Shown piece by piece: positions 1-12,401 of a stretch of DNA of 64,000 nucleotides. Under the pieces are notes generated by a model. It worked only from the letters and a program-made list of their open reading frames with translations. It had not been told where the DNA came from and did no database searches. The translations under genes and the position numbers were made by a program. Positions within the stretch are counted from its first letter, which is position 1, and every line of letters starts with the position of its first letter. The DNA comes from Paramecium octaurelia (Eukaryota > Ciliophora > Oligohymenophorea > Peniculida > Parameciidae), in contig CAJJDP010000083.1 of assembly GCA_905182995.1 (NCBI GenBank), forward strand, positions 5,515 through 69,514, in the 5' to 3' direction.

Positions 1-1676
1 ATATTACCCTCGTTTAAGGTATATATATTAGAAATTTTGAAGTTTACGATATACATAAGCTCTATTTTAATAATAAGTTTTCGTTAAATTGATCATTAAG
101 CTTTATTAGATGATACGAATAATTAGCTACATATAGACAAATTTTCTTATTTATTCTTAATTCACTGTTCATCTATTGATATCAGCATTTATTCTAAAAC
201 AAATTTGCTAACTTTAAAATCGATTAAGAAGAATTTACATTGAAATTAAAATGATACAGATTCTCCTATTCTATGGTTATGCAAATTTTGGTATGTAACT
301 TAAGGAAAACAAATTCAGATGGAATTGAATAGAATAGAATCTCAAAATATAGAGATTTTTAGAGAATTCGAACTATGTAAACTGTTGATGTTTTAGCGAT
401 AATGTATAAATTTCTAATTTTTAAATGCTTGAAAATTAATTCATTATATAATGTAACAATACTGCTGAGGTAGTTTGGATTCATCTCCTAATGAAAATAT
501 TCGATCAATTATTAATAATATTAATTTAAAATATAGCCCAATTATATACATAGTATCAACTGTAATGTGATTTTATTCTTGAAAATTTCTTATCTCAATA
601 AAGAATAATCTAATGATTAATTTGGATTGTTAACTTAATTGCATCAATTGCAATATTACTTAAATATGTGGTACAATTAATTACAAAGATAACATTTCAA
701 AAAAGAATAAACTTAATCCTGGAAATATAACCAAAACTATAACATTAAAATTACTCTGCTCGATTCTTGATATTATTTTCATAATCTGTAATTATTATTT
801 TAAATTAATATTAAAAGTATTAGATATAAAAAGACTGTAAATATATATTAATCATCAATAAGTAGTCAAGGAGACAATAATCATACCTTCCCCCTAACAA
901 CCATCTAATAATCTTAAACAAGCTTTATGTGAATTACATCCAAAGGAGCTACTTTCAACTATAATTTTGCATAAGATATATAAATAAATACCAATTATTA
1001 ATCATTCAGATAAATCTTAAAAATGAATTAATATCTATAAAAAGTTAATATCGGTCAACTAATTCAATTTTAATTCATTATGAAATTAAGAAATTACCCA
1101 AAATTGGTAATTCATATACTTAATAGATAATGTAAAAAAAATAACTAAATTGTTCTTCTTTATAACTTTTAGTTTAACCCAATTAGACAATAAATCTTTA
1201 GAAATTATTAAAAGCCAAATAAAATATACAATTTCAATCAATTTTATTAATTGCTTTTTAATTGTTAATTTTTATTTATGTATATACTAATATAATCTAA
1301 TACATGTAGAAATAGTATTTATATCAGTAAAAGCGAGAGTCATTTTAAATACAAGCTTGATTAAGTTAAAAATTTGCTTTAGAAAAATGTTTCACTCTAA
1401 CAACTTGAAATCAATTTCACAGGTTTAAACCTCTGTGAGTTCCAGTAATTCAATACCAAAGATTTAAACTTGAAAGTAATAAATTGAATATATGAATGCT
1501 GAATCATAAATTCTAATCTTAGTGATTATCTTTTCCCCTTTTACAATTTACATCAATTCCAAAACATTAAATCGCTTGTATATCTTTCAAACATGTAGTG
1601 TTAGATACTATTCGTTTGTAATATAAAACTCAAAAATATAGTAATAAAAATTCAAAATTAATTTAAAGAAAAGAAA
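1..1676. other. A+T-rich spacer, no gene seen
   Basis: No coding frame with typical Paramecium amino-acid make-up (Glu, Asp, Lys and Gln rich) was found on either strand. There are no telomeric C4A2 or C3A3 runs at the window start, so the sequence does not show a chromosome end here. The last hundred bases are the likely promoter of the WD40 gene that starts at 1677. Confidence 0.6.
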
Positions 1677-4367
1677 ATGTATTGTGAAAAGGAGTAAGTT
1701 GGAGAGTTGTATCGGGTTTTGACCTTATCCAAAGAGGTTGATGAAATAATCCTCCCTATCCTCATAAACATATTGAAAAAGGAGAGAATATAAGACTGCC
1801 TAGAATTTCTCTTATAAGATCAAAATAAATTCCTTTTAGAAATGGAAAGATAAAAGGTAGAAAACTAATCTCTGTTTGATAAAGAACAGACTCTTAATGG
1901 AGAGAAGAGTGTTAAGAGAATAACAGATGTCCTCAAAAAAGTTAGGGATCATGACTTTAATACACAAAATTACTCTATGGATGATTATGAAGAAATAAAA
2001 AATGATCTAATCACTAAAATAGCATTGGATAAAAAGATTATAGAATTCCTAAAATTTTTAGTTCATCTGACTGCTTTCGATGATAGATATACTTAATGTG
2101 GATCGAATTCTCTTCATTTGCTAGTTTAGATGAAGGCTGATTTGAGGGAATAAAGTTTAGAGAATATCAGGATCAGAAATACCTCTTTAATTGGTGGAAA
2201 TTTTGTACGATGCAATTTCAATGGATCAGAATTTGACAATGTAGATATTAGTGGAATGAACTTGAATTAAGCTTAGTTGTTTAATTGTAAATGGAAAAAT
2301 ATCAAAACTAATGAGTTAAACAACTTAGAAGGTCATGGTGGAAGTGTCAAATCGGTATGCTTTTCTCCTGATGGTAAATCATTAGTATCTTGTTGTGATG
2401 ATATTATATTGTGGGATATTAAAACTGGGAAAGAAAAGTATAGAATTAAAATTTAGGGATAGGTCAATTCAGTATGTAACTCACCAAATAATACTATACT
2501 AGCTTTCACTAGCAGAAAATTTGTGTATTTATTGAATCTAAAAACAGGAAAATAAAAAACGAAATTAGATGGTCATTCAAGTATAGTTAATTCAATTTGT
2601 TACTCTCCTGATGGCACTGCATTGGCCTCTGGTAGTTCAGATAAGTCTATCCGTTTATGGGATGTTAAGACAGGATAATAAAAAGCCAAATTAGATAGTC
2701 ATTCCAAATCAGTTTTATCAATTTGTTACTCTCCTGATGGTACCACATTAGCATCTGGTAGTGATGATAAGTCTATCCGTTTATGGGATGTTAAGACACG
2801 ATAATAAAAAGCCAAATTAGAGGGTCATTTAAGTGAAATTAATTCAATTTGTTACTCTCCTGATGGTACTATATTAGCAACTGGTGGTGGGAATAAATAT
2901 GGTTTTGGAGATTGTTTTATCCGTATATGGGATGTTGAGACAGGATAATAAAAAGCCAAATTAGATGGTCATTCTGAAACAGTTTATTCAATTTGTTATT
3001 CTCCTGATGGTGCTACATTAGCATCTGGTAGTTTGGATAACTCAATCTGTTTATGGGATGTTAAGACAGGATAATGTAAAGTCAAATTAGATGGTCATTC
3101 TGAAACAGTTTATTCAATTTGTTACTCTCCTGATGGTTCTATATTAGCATCAGGTAGTAGAGATGAGTCTATACGTTTATGGGATGTTAAGACAGAATAT
3201 TATAAAGCCAAATTAGATGGTCATTCAAGTGCAGTTATGTCAATTTGTTATTCTCCTAATGGTACTACATTAGCATCTGGTAGTTAGGATAACTCTATCC
3301 GTTTATGGGATGTTGAGACAGGATAATAAAAAGCCAAATTAGATGGTCATTCCGGAACAGTTTTATCAATTTGTTACTCTCCTGATGGTACTACATTAGC
3401 ATCTGGTAGTAGAGATGAGTCCATCCGTTTATGGGATGTTAAGACAGGATAATAAAAAGCCAAATTAGATGGTCATTCTAAAACAGTTTTATCAATTTGT
3501 TACTCTCATGATGGTACTACATTAGCATCAGGTAGTAGAGATGAGTCTATCCGTTTATGGGATGTTAAGATAGGTTAATAAAAAGCCAAATTAGATGGTC
3601 ATTCAAGTGCAGTTATGTCAATTTGTTATTCTCCTGATGGTACTACATTAGCATCTGGTAGTTAGGATAACTCTATCCGTTTATGGGATGTTGAGACAGG
3701 ATAATAAAAAGCCAAATTAAATGGTCATTCCGGAACAGTTTTATCAATTTGTTACTCTCCTGATGGTTCTATATTAGCATCAGGTAGTAGAGATGAGTCT
3801 ATCCGTTTATGGGATGTTAGGACAGGATATTAAAAAGCCAAATTAGATGGTCATTCAAATATTGTTAATTCAATTTGTTACTCTCCTGATGGTACTACAT
3901 TAGCATCTGGTAGTGATGATAAGTCTATCCTTTTATGGGATGTTAAGACAGGATAATAAAAAGCCAAATTAGATGGTCATTCCAAATCAGTTTTATCAAT
4001 TTGTTACTCTCCTAATGGTACCACATTAGCATCTGGTAGCGATGATAAGTCTATCCGTTTATGGGATTTTAAGACAAGATAATTAATCGAATAGTCAGAT
4101 CATCTTTTTAAAGATATTTTAACTTAATTTAAGCCTTCAAAAATTTAATTTAATATTCTTCCAGAAAGTGGTATTTATTTATTACTATTCTTAGCTACCT
4201 CTTGTATTCCCATTATAAAAATTTCTTAGAAGCTCAATTTAGATGCTTAAGGAACTTTAATTTTGAAAGGCGAGTTTGTTCATTATTATGGTGTAGATCT
4301 AAAATCATTATTCAAATCAAAAGGAAGCTGCATTTTAGAAAGCTTTATAGAATAGAAATTGAATTGA
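1677..4367 (+). CDS. Pentapeptide-like and WD40-repeat protein (14 WD40 units)
   Basis: Single exon, 896 codons, open only when TAA and TAG are read as Gln; the stop is TGA. Residues 1-150 are a Lys/Glu-rich helical region. About 153-215 is a pentapeptide-like stretch (motifs [17 protein letters not shown] and ISGMNLNQAQLFNC). From about 217 to 801 run 14 WD40 units, mostly of 42 residues (126 bp), with the core [15 protein letters not shown]...[20 protein letters not shown]. Fourteen units would fit two seven-bladed propellers. The tail (about 800-896) has a hydrophobic stretch, [18 protein letters not shown], that could be buried or membrane-associated. The DNA of units 3-14 is nearly identical, suggesting recent expansion or gene conversion, so unit number may be misassembled. 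The family is likely a protein-interaction scaffold; the partner cannot be inferred. Confidence 0.9.
2563..4080 (+). repeat. 126-bp tandem repeat array inside the WD40 gene
   Basis: About twelve near-identical units of roughly 126 bp, one WD40 blade each, recognisable by the recurring GGATGTTAAGACAGGATAAT and GCCAAATTAGATGGTCATTC. One unit (about 2816-2956) carries a short insertion, coding for NKYGFGDCF. The third copy onward shares most synonymous positions, which points to homogenisation at the DNA level. Confidence 0.85.
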
Positions 4368-5160
4368 TTATTACTTAAAGTAATAAAATATATAATTCTG
4401 AAAATAAAAGTTTGCAAAACATATAAAAAACTAATTCAGACTTTTTTTTATGTTGTATTAAGAATTTAAGCAGTCTTAATTTATTAATTTGATCAATAAC
4501 TTAAAAAATAAACGTATCATAATTATTAGTTGATGATATTAAACCTGTAATTATTAAATTCCCTCTATTTTAATTCAATTCATTAAAATATTAGTTAGAC
4601 AAATTAATAAGTCATTTGATATATTCAAATGTGACAAACAATTCTAATGTAGTAAAAGTGTTGTTAATTATGACTTTTGTGAAATGCATTATAATCTAAT
4701 TTAAACACCTTTTGAACAATTCAATTTAATAGAATATTAATATGATGTATAAAAAGAGTCTGAAATCTTAAAATTTAGGTAATGTATTAATTGATTTATA
4801 TTGAATTCAAGTTAAACCAAATTCAATCATTAAATATTACAATGAAGCTATTAATTATTAAATTGAAGCTATTTCTATTATATTCGAAAAAAATGATCCT
4901 TTTTGGTCTAATGAGGGTAATGAATTATTAAATATATTTATTTAGGATCGGCATTATCAGGGAAACGAATATCTAAATTAATTGAATTAATATTTTTGAA
5001 GATGTTTATTCAGTTTGTTTCTCTCGTGATGGACTACCTAGCATCTGTTATTTGTAATTTGGATAGCTCTTAGTATCTGAAAAAAGGATAACCAATCTTA
5101 CCATTATATGTGCGTTACGATAATCTGCTAGCACAATTTAAAAACAACATAAAGGGAGGG
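4368..5160 (+). pseudogene. Decayed WD40-family 3' sequence and spacer
   Basis: Downstream of the WD40 gene there is no intact frame, but around 4810-5110 pieces resemble the same family: a segment reading NEAINYQIEAISIIF and, near 5000-5040, VYSVCFSRDG, the start of a WD40 blade, followed by frame loss. This looks like the remnant of a neighbouring tandem paralogue. It ends close to a guanine run at about 5156-5168. Confidence 0.4.
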
Positions 5161-7196
5161 GGGGGGGATAGCATTCTTTCAAAAAATTGTATTTGTTTTC
5201 ATTTTTTTTTCTCTTCTTACAATCCTACAAATTACCTGAAACCAAACTTCTATTCCTAAAAGGAGAATTTTGTCAAATATAACGAATCTGAATTTTCCTT
5301 ATTCTTTCCATATTTGAATGATATGAATACTATTAGCATAGGATGTGCAATAACTTCTGATTAAAAGTTCCTTTTTTTTCTCCTCTCATGGATATTTAAC
5401 AAAACTAAGTTCAAATATTGCTAGATAGAAGCAACTTATTCACGACAAAGATTTTGATATAAGACAAAGCCACCATTTACTTAATAACCATAGATAGTGC
5501 TAACAACTATATGCATTCGATACAATGATAATGAATTTAGCACTATTATTGGAGAATTTAAGAGCTTTGTTTTACAAGTTCGACAAGTGTAATCACCAAT
5601 TAAATAGCACTATAAGCAATGTAGCCTAACTACAACATAAATTTCAGGATCAGATCATTAACTAAAATTTGATCGCTATAACAAAAGAAAAACAACCAAA
5701 TCTGCATATGGAAATGTCTAATATATTTTATAATTTTATCACTAAACCCAACAATTAGGTTGCTCTCTATATCGGTGATTGTAGAAATTTTACAACAAGT
5801 CCGTATCCTCGGGCTGCATGAACTAGTTGCTCAGCTTGTGATGAGCAACATTATCGAAATCTAATTACACATACCAATACGAGATGTATATTTTTCGACA
5901 TGAATTAATCATGTACTGTTTGCTTGCTTCAACCATTCAGTCACTTATTTTAGGCTGCATTCAATTTTACAGCTGTCTTTACTGGTATTGTTCATATTTT
6001 ACTTTAATCTGCCTGCTTACTCTATTTTTAATCGTGTTGCTGCCTAAATTAGATAATACATGTTTGGCTTGCAACATGGATTTTTGCGCTGTAATTTTTT
6101 CAAATATATCTGAATCTGTATCATTACATATTTGCCATATAAACCTAACTTAGGAAATGGCTGCTATTATTTTTTGGCAACCACGAACAAGAAATTTTTT
6201 AAAGGCTTTTACAATTGAGGTGAACTTAGAATAAATTTTTCAGAATGTTACTTCTCTTTATACAAACTATTCATGTATAAACAAGTGAACAAATATATTA
6301 CTCTGGAGCATCAACTACTTGAAAAAAGGCGATTTTCCCACTGTTTATTCATTAATCGAAAGCGCTTTTTGTTGAGATGGCTTTATGGCTATTTGTGGCA
6401 ATTAACGTTAAGCTAGTTCAAATTCAGCTTTAAAAATTCTCTTGGGGCCTTGATAATACTGTAAACATGTCAATATTGCAAAGTCCAAAATACATGATTA
6501 GTACTTAAAATAGCTGGGTGATGCACTCTATATGTATACGCAGGCGGATACAGAGCAAATTGTGCTATGAATTTTTAAGGCCTAGCTGATGGCTCCCTCT
6601 TATCCTGTATTATTTAAACTTTTCTTGAAAGGAGACCTTGAACGCAACCATTTGAAACTTAAGTACTGATTAGAATGGATGATCAAATTGAGTTAGTTAG
6701 TAATTTGCTGATATTGAGATAAATGTTGTTTCTTATATGTTGATTTTAATTACACTTAGAGCCAATTGCCTCAAGAAGCATTTGTTTAAATCATTCCTAA
6801 ATATTTTCTCACAGCCTAAATTATTCTATTACATTCGGCTCCTATTAATTGTTTCCTTAATGCACATAATATTTTATATTGGTAAAACTTGTACAACATT
6901 TTTGAACACCTGCTAATCTAATGTATCAGGTGTTTGATATAGTGGTAGGTATGATTCATTGACGATGATTATAATGCTCGAGCTATTTTTTGTACTAATT
7001 GCAGCGTCGACACCTTGTTTATGCGCCAAACTAGGGTATCAAGTATATCACATAATTATGTGGAGAAATTTGCTCAACCCTCAAAAAAAAATACTTAAAT
7101 GCCTAATAATCAATTTTGTTACTAATTTAATTAAAGCTGCCTTTAGATTTAAATAGTGATCGCAATCATCAAGACAAGCAAAAAAAGAAAAATTTT
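5161..7196. other. Gene-poor stretch, no supported gene
   Basis: Several overlapping frames stay open for 100-140 codons under the ciliate code (for example 5818-6222 and 5884-6287), but with a single stop codon such lengths are expected by chance. They are Cys-rich and poor in Glu and Asp, unlike the genes to the right. No domain is recognised. Confidence 0.45.
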
Positions 7197-7589
7197 ATGG
7201 AAAAATTTTTGGATTTCAATACTTTCATAAGGTTTGTTGATAACTTTGAGTAACAAAAAAAAAGTGCGTAATTTTGAGATGATGGTTCAGAGTATTATCA
7301 AGTTGCTTGAGGTAGATAGATGAAAAAGTAGAGAAGGAGAAGGAGGGAGATTAACAATCCTAGAAGATTAGTCTCTTCTTTATTCCTATAACTAGGTCTC
7401 AAGGAGTTTTTCACTGATGATTCAAGAGGGTTGTTGAATAGATTAAAATTGATTTAAGCTCTGGACTATAAAATTCCTGAAAAAGATAGTTTTGATCGGA
7501 AAATTTATCGAGCAAATTGTCTCAAAGGTGACCTAGGCAAAGGGAAGTATTTCCTGAATCCCAAATGTTGTTTTTTCTCCAAAAAATGA
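7197..7589 (+). CDS. Small hypothetical gene, possibly frameshifted
   Basis: An ATG opens a charged segment, MEKFLDFNTFIRFVDNFEQQ. A 20-nt GT..AG intron (7312-7331) follows the exon ending IIKLLE, and the downstream exon (EFFTDDSRGLLNRLKLIQAL, IPEKDSFDRKIYRANCL) runs to TGA. The two halves are in different frames across a run of nine A at about 7255-7263, so either the run is miscounted in the assembly or the gene carries a one-base shift. Amino-acid make-up (Asp, Glu, Lys, Arg) is gene-like, in contrast to the surrounding DNA. No family is recognised. It is isolated in a gene-poor region. Confidence 0.45.
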
Positions 7590-8814
7590 TTAATCCCATT
7601 TGAATATAATTTAATTTAATAATTTGAATAAGGTGTAGGACATGCCTAGTAATTTAGTTTTCGTATAAATAATTTATAACTTGCGATTTAAATTAACAAA
7701 AATATAACATTTTAATTATATATCATATATGGGTTAGAGATCTCAAAATTGATAAATTTACATAAAGCTTAAAACTTAGTTCAGGTGATAATGAGTTGAG
7801 TTTTTTCTTAAAATAAAATTCTTAAAAAGTTGTTTGTAAATTATGATGTTAAATTAAGTGAATAATATTAACTCTTTTGTTCAAGTAAGTAAGGATTGTA
7901 AATAAAAACAGTTCAGGTTGAAAATTGGACTTTAAAAACAAAAGTTATCAGGTAGCATTTAAACTTGTTTAGATATTTTTCACTGATTCTTATTTCATAA
8001 AAATGGTATCTAAAGTTTTGAAACCCTAAATCTAGATACAAGAGTTCAAGTCCTTAATTATGTGAGTATTTATCATCTAAATTTTTAACCTCGCGTAAAA
8101 TATTTACAATTCTTTCATAAGCAATTATTCTTTATTTTTTAAGTATTTGGAAAAATTAAGCATTTTCTGTAATTATAGGAAGCAAGTAATTAAAAATTAA
8201 TCCTAAAAATTCATTTGAGACTTTATATTTCATTACAAAAATTTTACCCTCTATATGAAATAGTTCTTGTTCACTAGTAATACACTTTTTCAAATAATAT
8301 AATAATTGTCAACAATTATAACTTTATTTTATCTATAGTTTTATATTCAATATTACAATTTTTATAAAGAAATTCGATCTTAAAAATTATAATATCAAGC
8401 AGCATATTACGAATTTAATTAATATTAATATCAATACTAGTTTATTTAATATTTCATATATATAGAAGGAAATGAAAGCAGTTATTGCAAAAGACCAATA
8501 TAAGTAGATGTGATATATATTTTGATGATAGTTTCATCTTATTAGATGAGGCTTTACTATATTTTTATTATTAAAATATTTAGAAGTTTTTCAATATTTC
8601 CACTTTCGCTGTCCAATTATATATTGTAAGGAAAGGGGAATCTATCTCTTTTCATAAATTAGATATTCTTGGTGTTGTAATCAATAATGGTTTATTTTTA
8701 CTCCTTCTAATTATATATCCTTAGTAGTGGCTTAAAGAATAAAGTTCTATTAAGAGATTTAATACTATTTATGTAACTTGCGTGGACTGTGTTCTTTCAC
8801 TGTGATATTAAAAC
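7590..8814. other. A+T-rich spacer, nothing recognised
   Basis: Very A+T-rich sequence with no frame of gene-like composition on either strand and no RNA gene recognised. Confidence 0.5.
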
Positions 8815-9180
8815 TCCACATTAGGTTTTGAAATCAATTAAAACTATATCTCATCTAAATACTTTACCATCCTTTAAACCTCTTCAATACTTTCCATGAC
8901 CCATCCCCTTGTCTCTTCGGCTGAACGACCCATATACCTACGTTCCATTAATATCTTTCTGCAACAATTTCACATCCGATCTGTTCATCTGGCAAAATCC
9001 TCCATCTTCTAGATTCACATGATATGTGCTCATGCTCCAACCATTCCGCCCTTCTCTTTTACCTTTCTTTTTCATAAAAGTTATTTAATTCTTTATTTTT
9101 TTATTCTTACCATTATATTTCAAATAACCTCTTAAACATTACTTTAGTAACTGAGGTAAGACATATTTCTATTTATTTGA
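8815..9180 (-). pseudogene. Possible gene relic on the minus strand
   Basis: The plus strand here is unusually pyrimidine-rich (8820-9080). Read on the minus strand, one frame is open for about 100 codons with charged, Trp-containing segments such as QIGCEIVAERYQWNVGIWVV and SWKVLKRFKGW; a second frame over the same bases also reads well (GRNGWSMSTYHVNLEDGGF). I cannot choose between them and recognise no family. It may be a decayed gene or chance. Confidence 0.2.
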
Positions 9181-9654
9181 CCTTCATTTTCTATTTTTAT
9201 TGACAAATTGCATATATAAATACCCACTCTTTCTTCCTAATTCAAATATAATTTCGCAATCAAATCCTAAAGATAGATAATAACTGATTTGTTTAATGAT
9301 TAATAATTACTTAATATCACTTTTGATAAATCTCATGGTCTATATAATCTATTTTCCATTCTTCTTTCAAGTTACTATCCATGACTTTTTCAATGTGAAC
9401 ATCTCTCATCTTTGCATCGCAATCATGCATGACAATACTACTTCAGATCTTATTAGATTTCTTTAGTCTAGAACAGTTTATAATCTGAAGCGAATGTGAT
9501 CTTTTAAGAAGATAATTAGATAATATCATTTTTTGAAAATACATGTAAACTATTTTTGATATCTCCTTTTTGTAATATTAAATATCGACTAACTACTAAT
9601 AGAGCAAATAAAATATTAAATTTAATCCATCTGCAATTAACTTTAATTAATCCA

Positions 9655-10450
9655 TCAATTTTATTTTATACTATCTGAATTTTTCTCCATCCAACCATCT
9701 TTCATTTCTTAGTTATCCCTAAGTTTATCGTAGTTATTCTGAATTCCTTGAAATAATCCTCTTTCAGGGAATGTCTGTCTGCCTATCTTCAGGCAATTAT
9801 TCAAAAAAAGCAACATCTCTCTTAATAAACTAACATCATCAAATAAATCTTTAGAAGAGCCCAAGAGTAAGTTATTATTGAAACTTCTGAATGAGAGTTG
9901 GCTTAGATAAATTATCACGCTGATATAAAATTTGTTGACTTTCAAGCCTTTATAATAATATGTATGCCGGAGGATGCTTGCACCAAAATAGAATATTTAT
10001 CCAGTTTCTAATTTGAATATGTAATTCTTGATTAATATCCTAATTAATGTTAGCAGGCAGAATTTCAACAAAACCTTGATGAAGTAACTAATTAAAATAG
10101 TTTTATTTTTTAAACAATAATATCAAGTATGTAATTAGGTTTAATAGAATGGATATTCAATTACATCATTTTGGATTCAAAGAGAAATTAAAATTAGAGA
10201 TTTAGGTTTAGTAAGAGTCATCTAATTAATATTCCATAATACCTAAAACTTGGCATGCTATATTAATATAAGTGCATCATCAAGGGTTATCAAACAAAAT
10301 CGAATTAGGTAGAAGAATACATTCAATTTCTTCATTTGATATCCATTGGCATAATAAAATAAGCACCAATAAGATAGTATTCTATTTGTTATAGAGGGTG
10401 AACTTCTTTTAATAAAAATTCACTTTATTCTTATTCAACTTCCAAGTATC
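9655..10450 (-). pseudogene. Probable decayed helical-repeat gene
   Basis: On the minus strand, adjacent segments in different frames look coding: about 10250-10350 (ISNEEIECILLPNSILFDN), about 9830-10170 (QGFVEILPANINQDINQELH, WINILFWCKHPPAYILLQ) and about 9655-9860 (SKDLFDDVSLLREMLLFLNN, ending at TGA 9655-9657). The Leu-rich amphipathic pattern resembles HEAT or armadillo-type helices, but this is only an impression. The frames cannot be joined by plausible short introns, so the gene is probably broken. Confidence 0.3.
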
Positions 10451-11126
10451 AACCAACACAATTACATTTATTTTTTACAATTATATTTTGATATGGTAGA
10501 GAATATTTATTGAAGTTTAATTCTGCTTTACAGATGAAGCTTAGTCACTCTGATTTGAAAATTTATAGAAGTTGCCTTAACAAATCGTATTTTAAACTTC
10601 ATAAAATACATGGGCTTTTATCTAGAACCTAAGTAATTTTATTCGTATATGGAAGGAGGGGTTAATTTATATTTTGAATGCGATAGATATCACAAATTGA
10701 ATTATAAGACATATAGCAATTAACTAATTTGTAATAACATTCATTAGAACATTTCTAGTATATTATTTTTTTTTCATGACTTTAGTGAATATCCTGGTTA
10801 TATTCAAAATAATATGTATTATCAGTATCATTGTAAAGCAAACATGCTAAAACCAGAGGCTTCAAATTATTTGTAAAAATTATAGAATTTTTCATTACCT
10901 TCAATCATTGCATAACCAATAATTAATCTTTAAATACAGAAAATAAAAAATAAAGTGCATTTAGTGATTCTTAGCAATACAGTTCAATCTTTAAGTGAAA
11001 ATAGCCCAGTTCAGTAATTACATGTTTAAATAATTGAATTTAATATTTCCTCCAAATAAAAATTCTCATGATGATTTCCTTCTTAATATACTCCCTATTA
11101 TAATTAAATACTATCTTAAAGTATGA

Positions 11127-12401
11127 ATAACATGGCAACTTTGCTTTTTGCGCTCAATTCTGTATTATGAAAAAGATAATGATGTCTGTTAGAATTGCCT
11201 TTCAAGTAAATTTTTAACTGATGTACCTTATAAACTAATATAAGCATCTATAGTAAAAGGTGACTCATCATTTTATTTCTACCAGTAAGATTTACGGATA
11301 ATTTAACTCCATGTTAATAGTGGAATACTACTTACACGGGCTGGCCAACTAATATAGCAACAGAGAGTTAACCACAAAAAAACTTATTTGATAAATAACT
11401 TTTGTGTTGAATTTTTGCTTCTATTGACTAATCATGCTATCATAGCTGATGTATTTAGTGGCTGTGTATGCAATTCAGCAGGTTAATTAATGATTTACTG
11501 GTAGTTGTAGTAGACAAGGGTTTAGAAATGGAAAATATAAATCCAGATATTCTTTAGGCAAAAATTAAAAAAAAGTAAGGAAAAATAATAGTTACTCTAT
11601 TAAGTTGAACAGTTAATACTATAAAGGAAATACACACGAGAAAGTATATAAATAACTGGATTCTATAAGAAAGATCCAATAACACAGTTTTTAAGCAATG
11701 AATTTTATGAAAGCAACATGACAATTTGGCAATTATTTTATGTGCATAAAAGCACACAACCTTTATTAAAGACTTATAACATTTGCTTTGTCTTTAGAAA
11801 ATTTGCAACATAAAAGCCGTAAAAGTAAAAATTGTGGAGAGAGATAACACTCACCGAAAACAAGTTAATTACCTGCTATTTTGAGAGATCACAATTGTCG
11901 TCTGACCATCAGCAGATTATGTTCTAATTGTTGAGTTTCGAATAGGCTGTCATAAAAGGTAAACATTCATTTCATCTGCAGATCTCAAATATACATGATC
12001 AAACTACTGTTTTTTTTATAAATTTTGAGTTGTGCAATATTGACAGCTATAAGTTCAATAATGTGTAATGTCAGTGGGAAGGAGAAATTTTTGGCTCTGT
12101 TGATTTGGAAGTAATACAAGAAATTCCCGCCACTAAATTTGTTATAAATTACTGCTTCTTATTTTAAGATTTTCCTGCTGGAGCAAAAAATAACATCTCC
12201 TTAAATAACCAAATGATGAACTTAAACCTGGTCATGTTGCACAATTTCAACTTAATTATTAAATTCAAGTAGCAGTAGCAGTATTATCATGTATTTGCAC
12301 ATAGATACAGTGCAGTTTCTAATGCTGAGCCAAAACAGCGTGCGATTTATGCCAACTAATCACCTGAAATACAGAAAATACTTCTTGTTAGAAACACTTG
12401 A
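11127..12401 (+). other. Unusually long open frame of doubtful coding status
   Basis: This frame has no TGA for 424 codons while about 21 TGA triplets fall in the other two forward frames. It has no early ATG (the first in-frame ATG lies near 11490). The translation is rich in Gln from TAA/TAG and in Cys/His and matches no family I know. After allowing for the number of frames and windows examined, such a length is only mildly unlikely by chance. It is listed so that it can be tested. Confidence 0.2.

Noticed and set aside
5156-5168. Guanine run as a possible telomere-type repeat
   Set aside because: It is a plain G homopolymer without the G4T2/G3T3 alternation of Paramecium telomeres, and lies inside the scaffold.
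5884-6153. Standard-code ORF of 89 aa rich in Leu, Ile and Cys
   Set aside because: The composition is not gene-like, another frame over the same bases is equally open under the ciliate code, and no start context or domain supports it.
11250-11400. Segment HVNSGILLTRAGQLI, considered as an RNA polymerase subunit 2 fragment
   Set aside because: Only a loose likeness to the GR-x-RPL region; the surrounding residues do not follow the family.
11554-11757. Minus-strand 67-aa ORF with hydrophobic C-terminus
   Set aside because: Opposite the long plus frame, no domain, and chance-level length.
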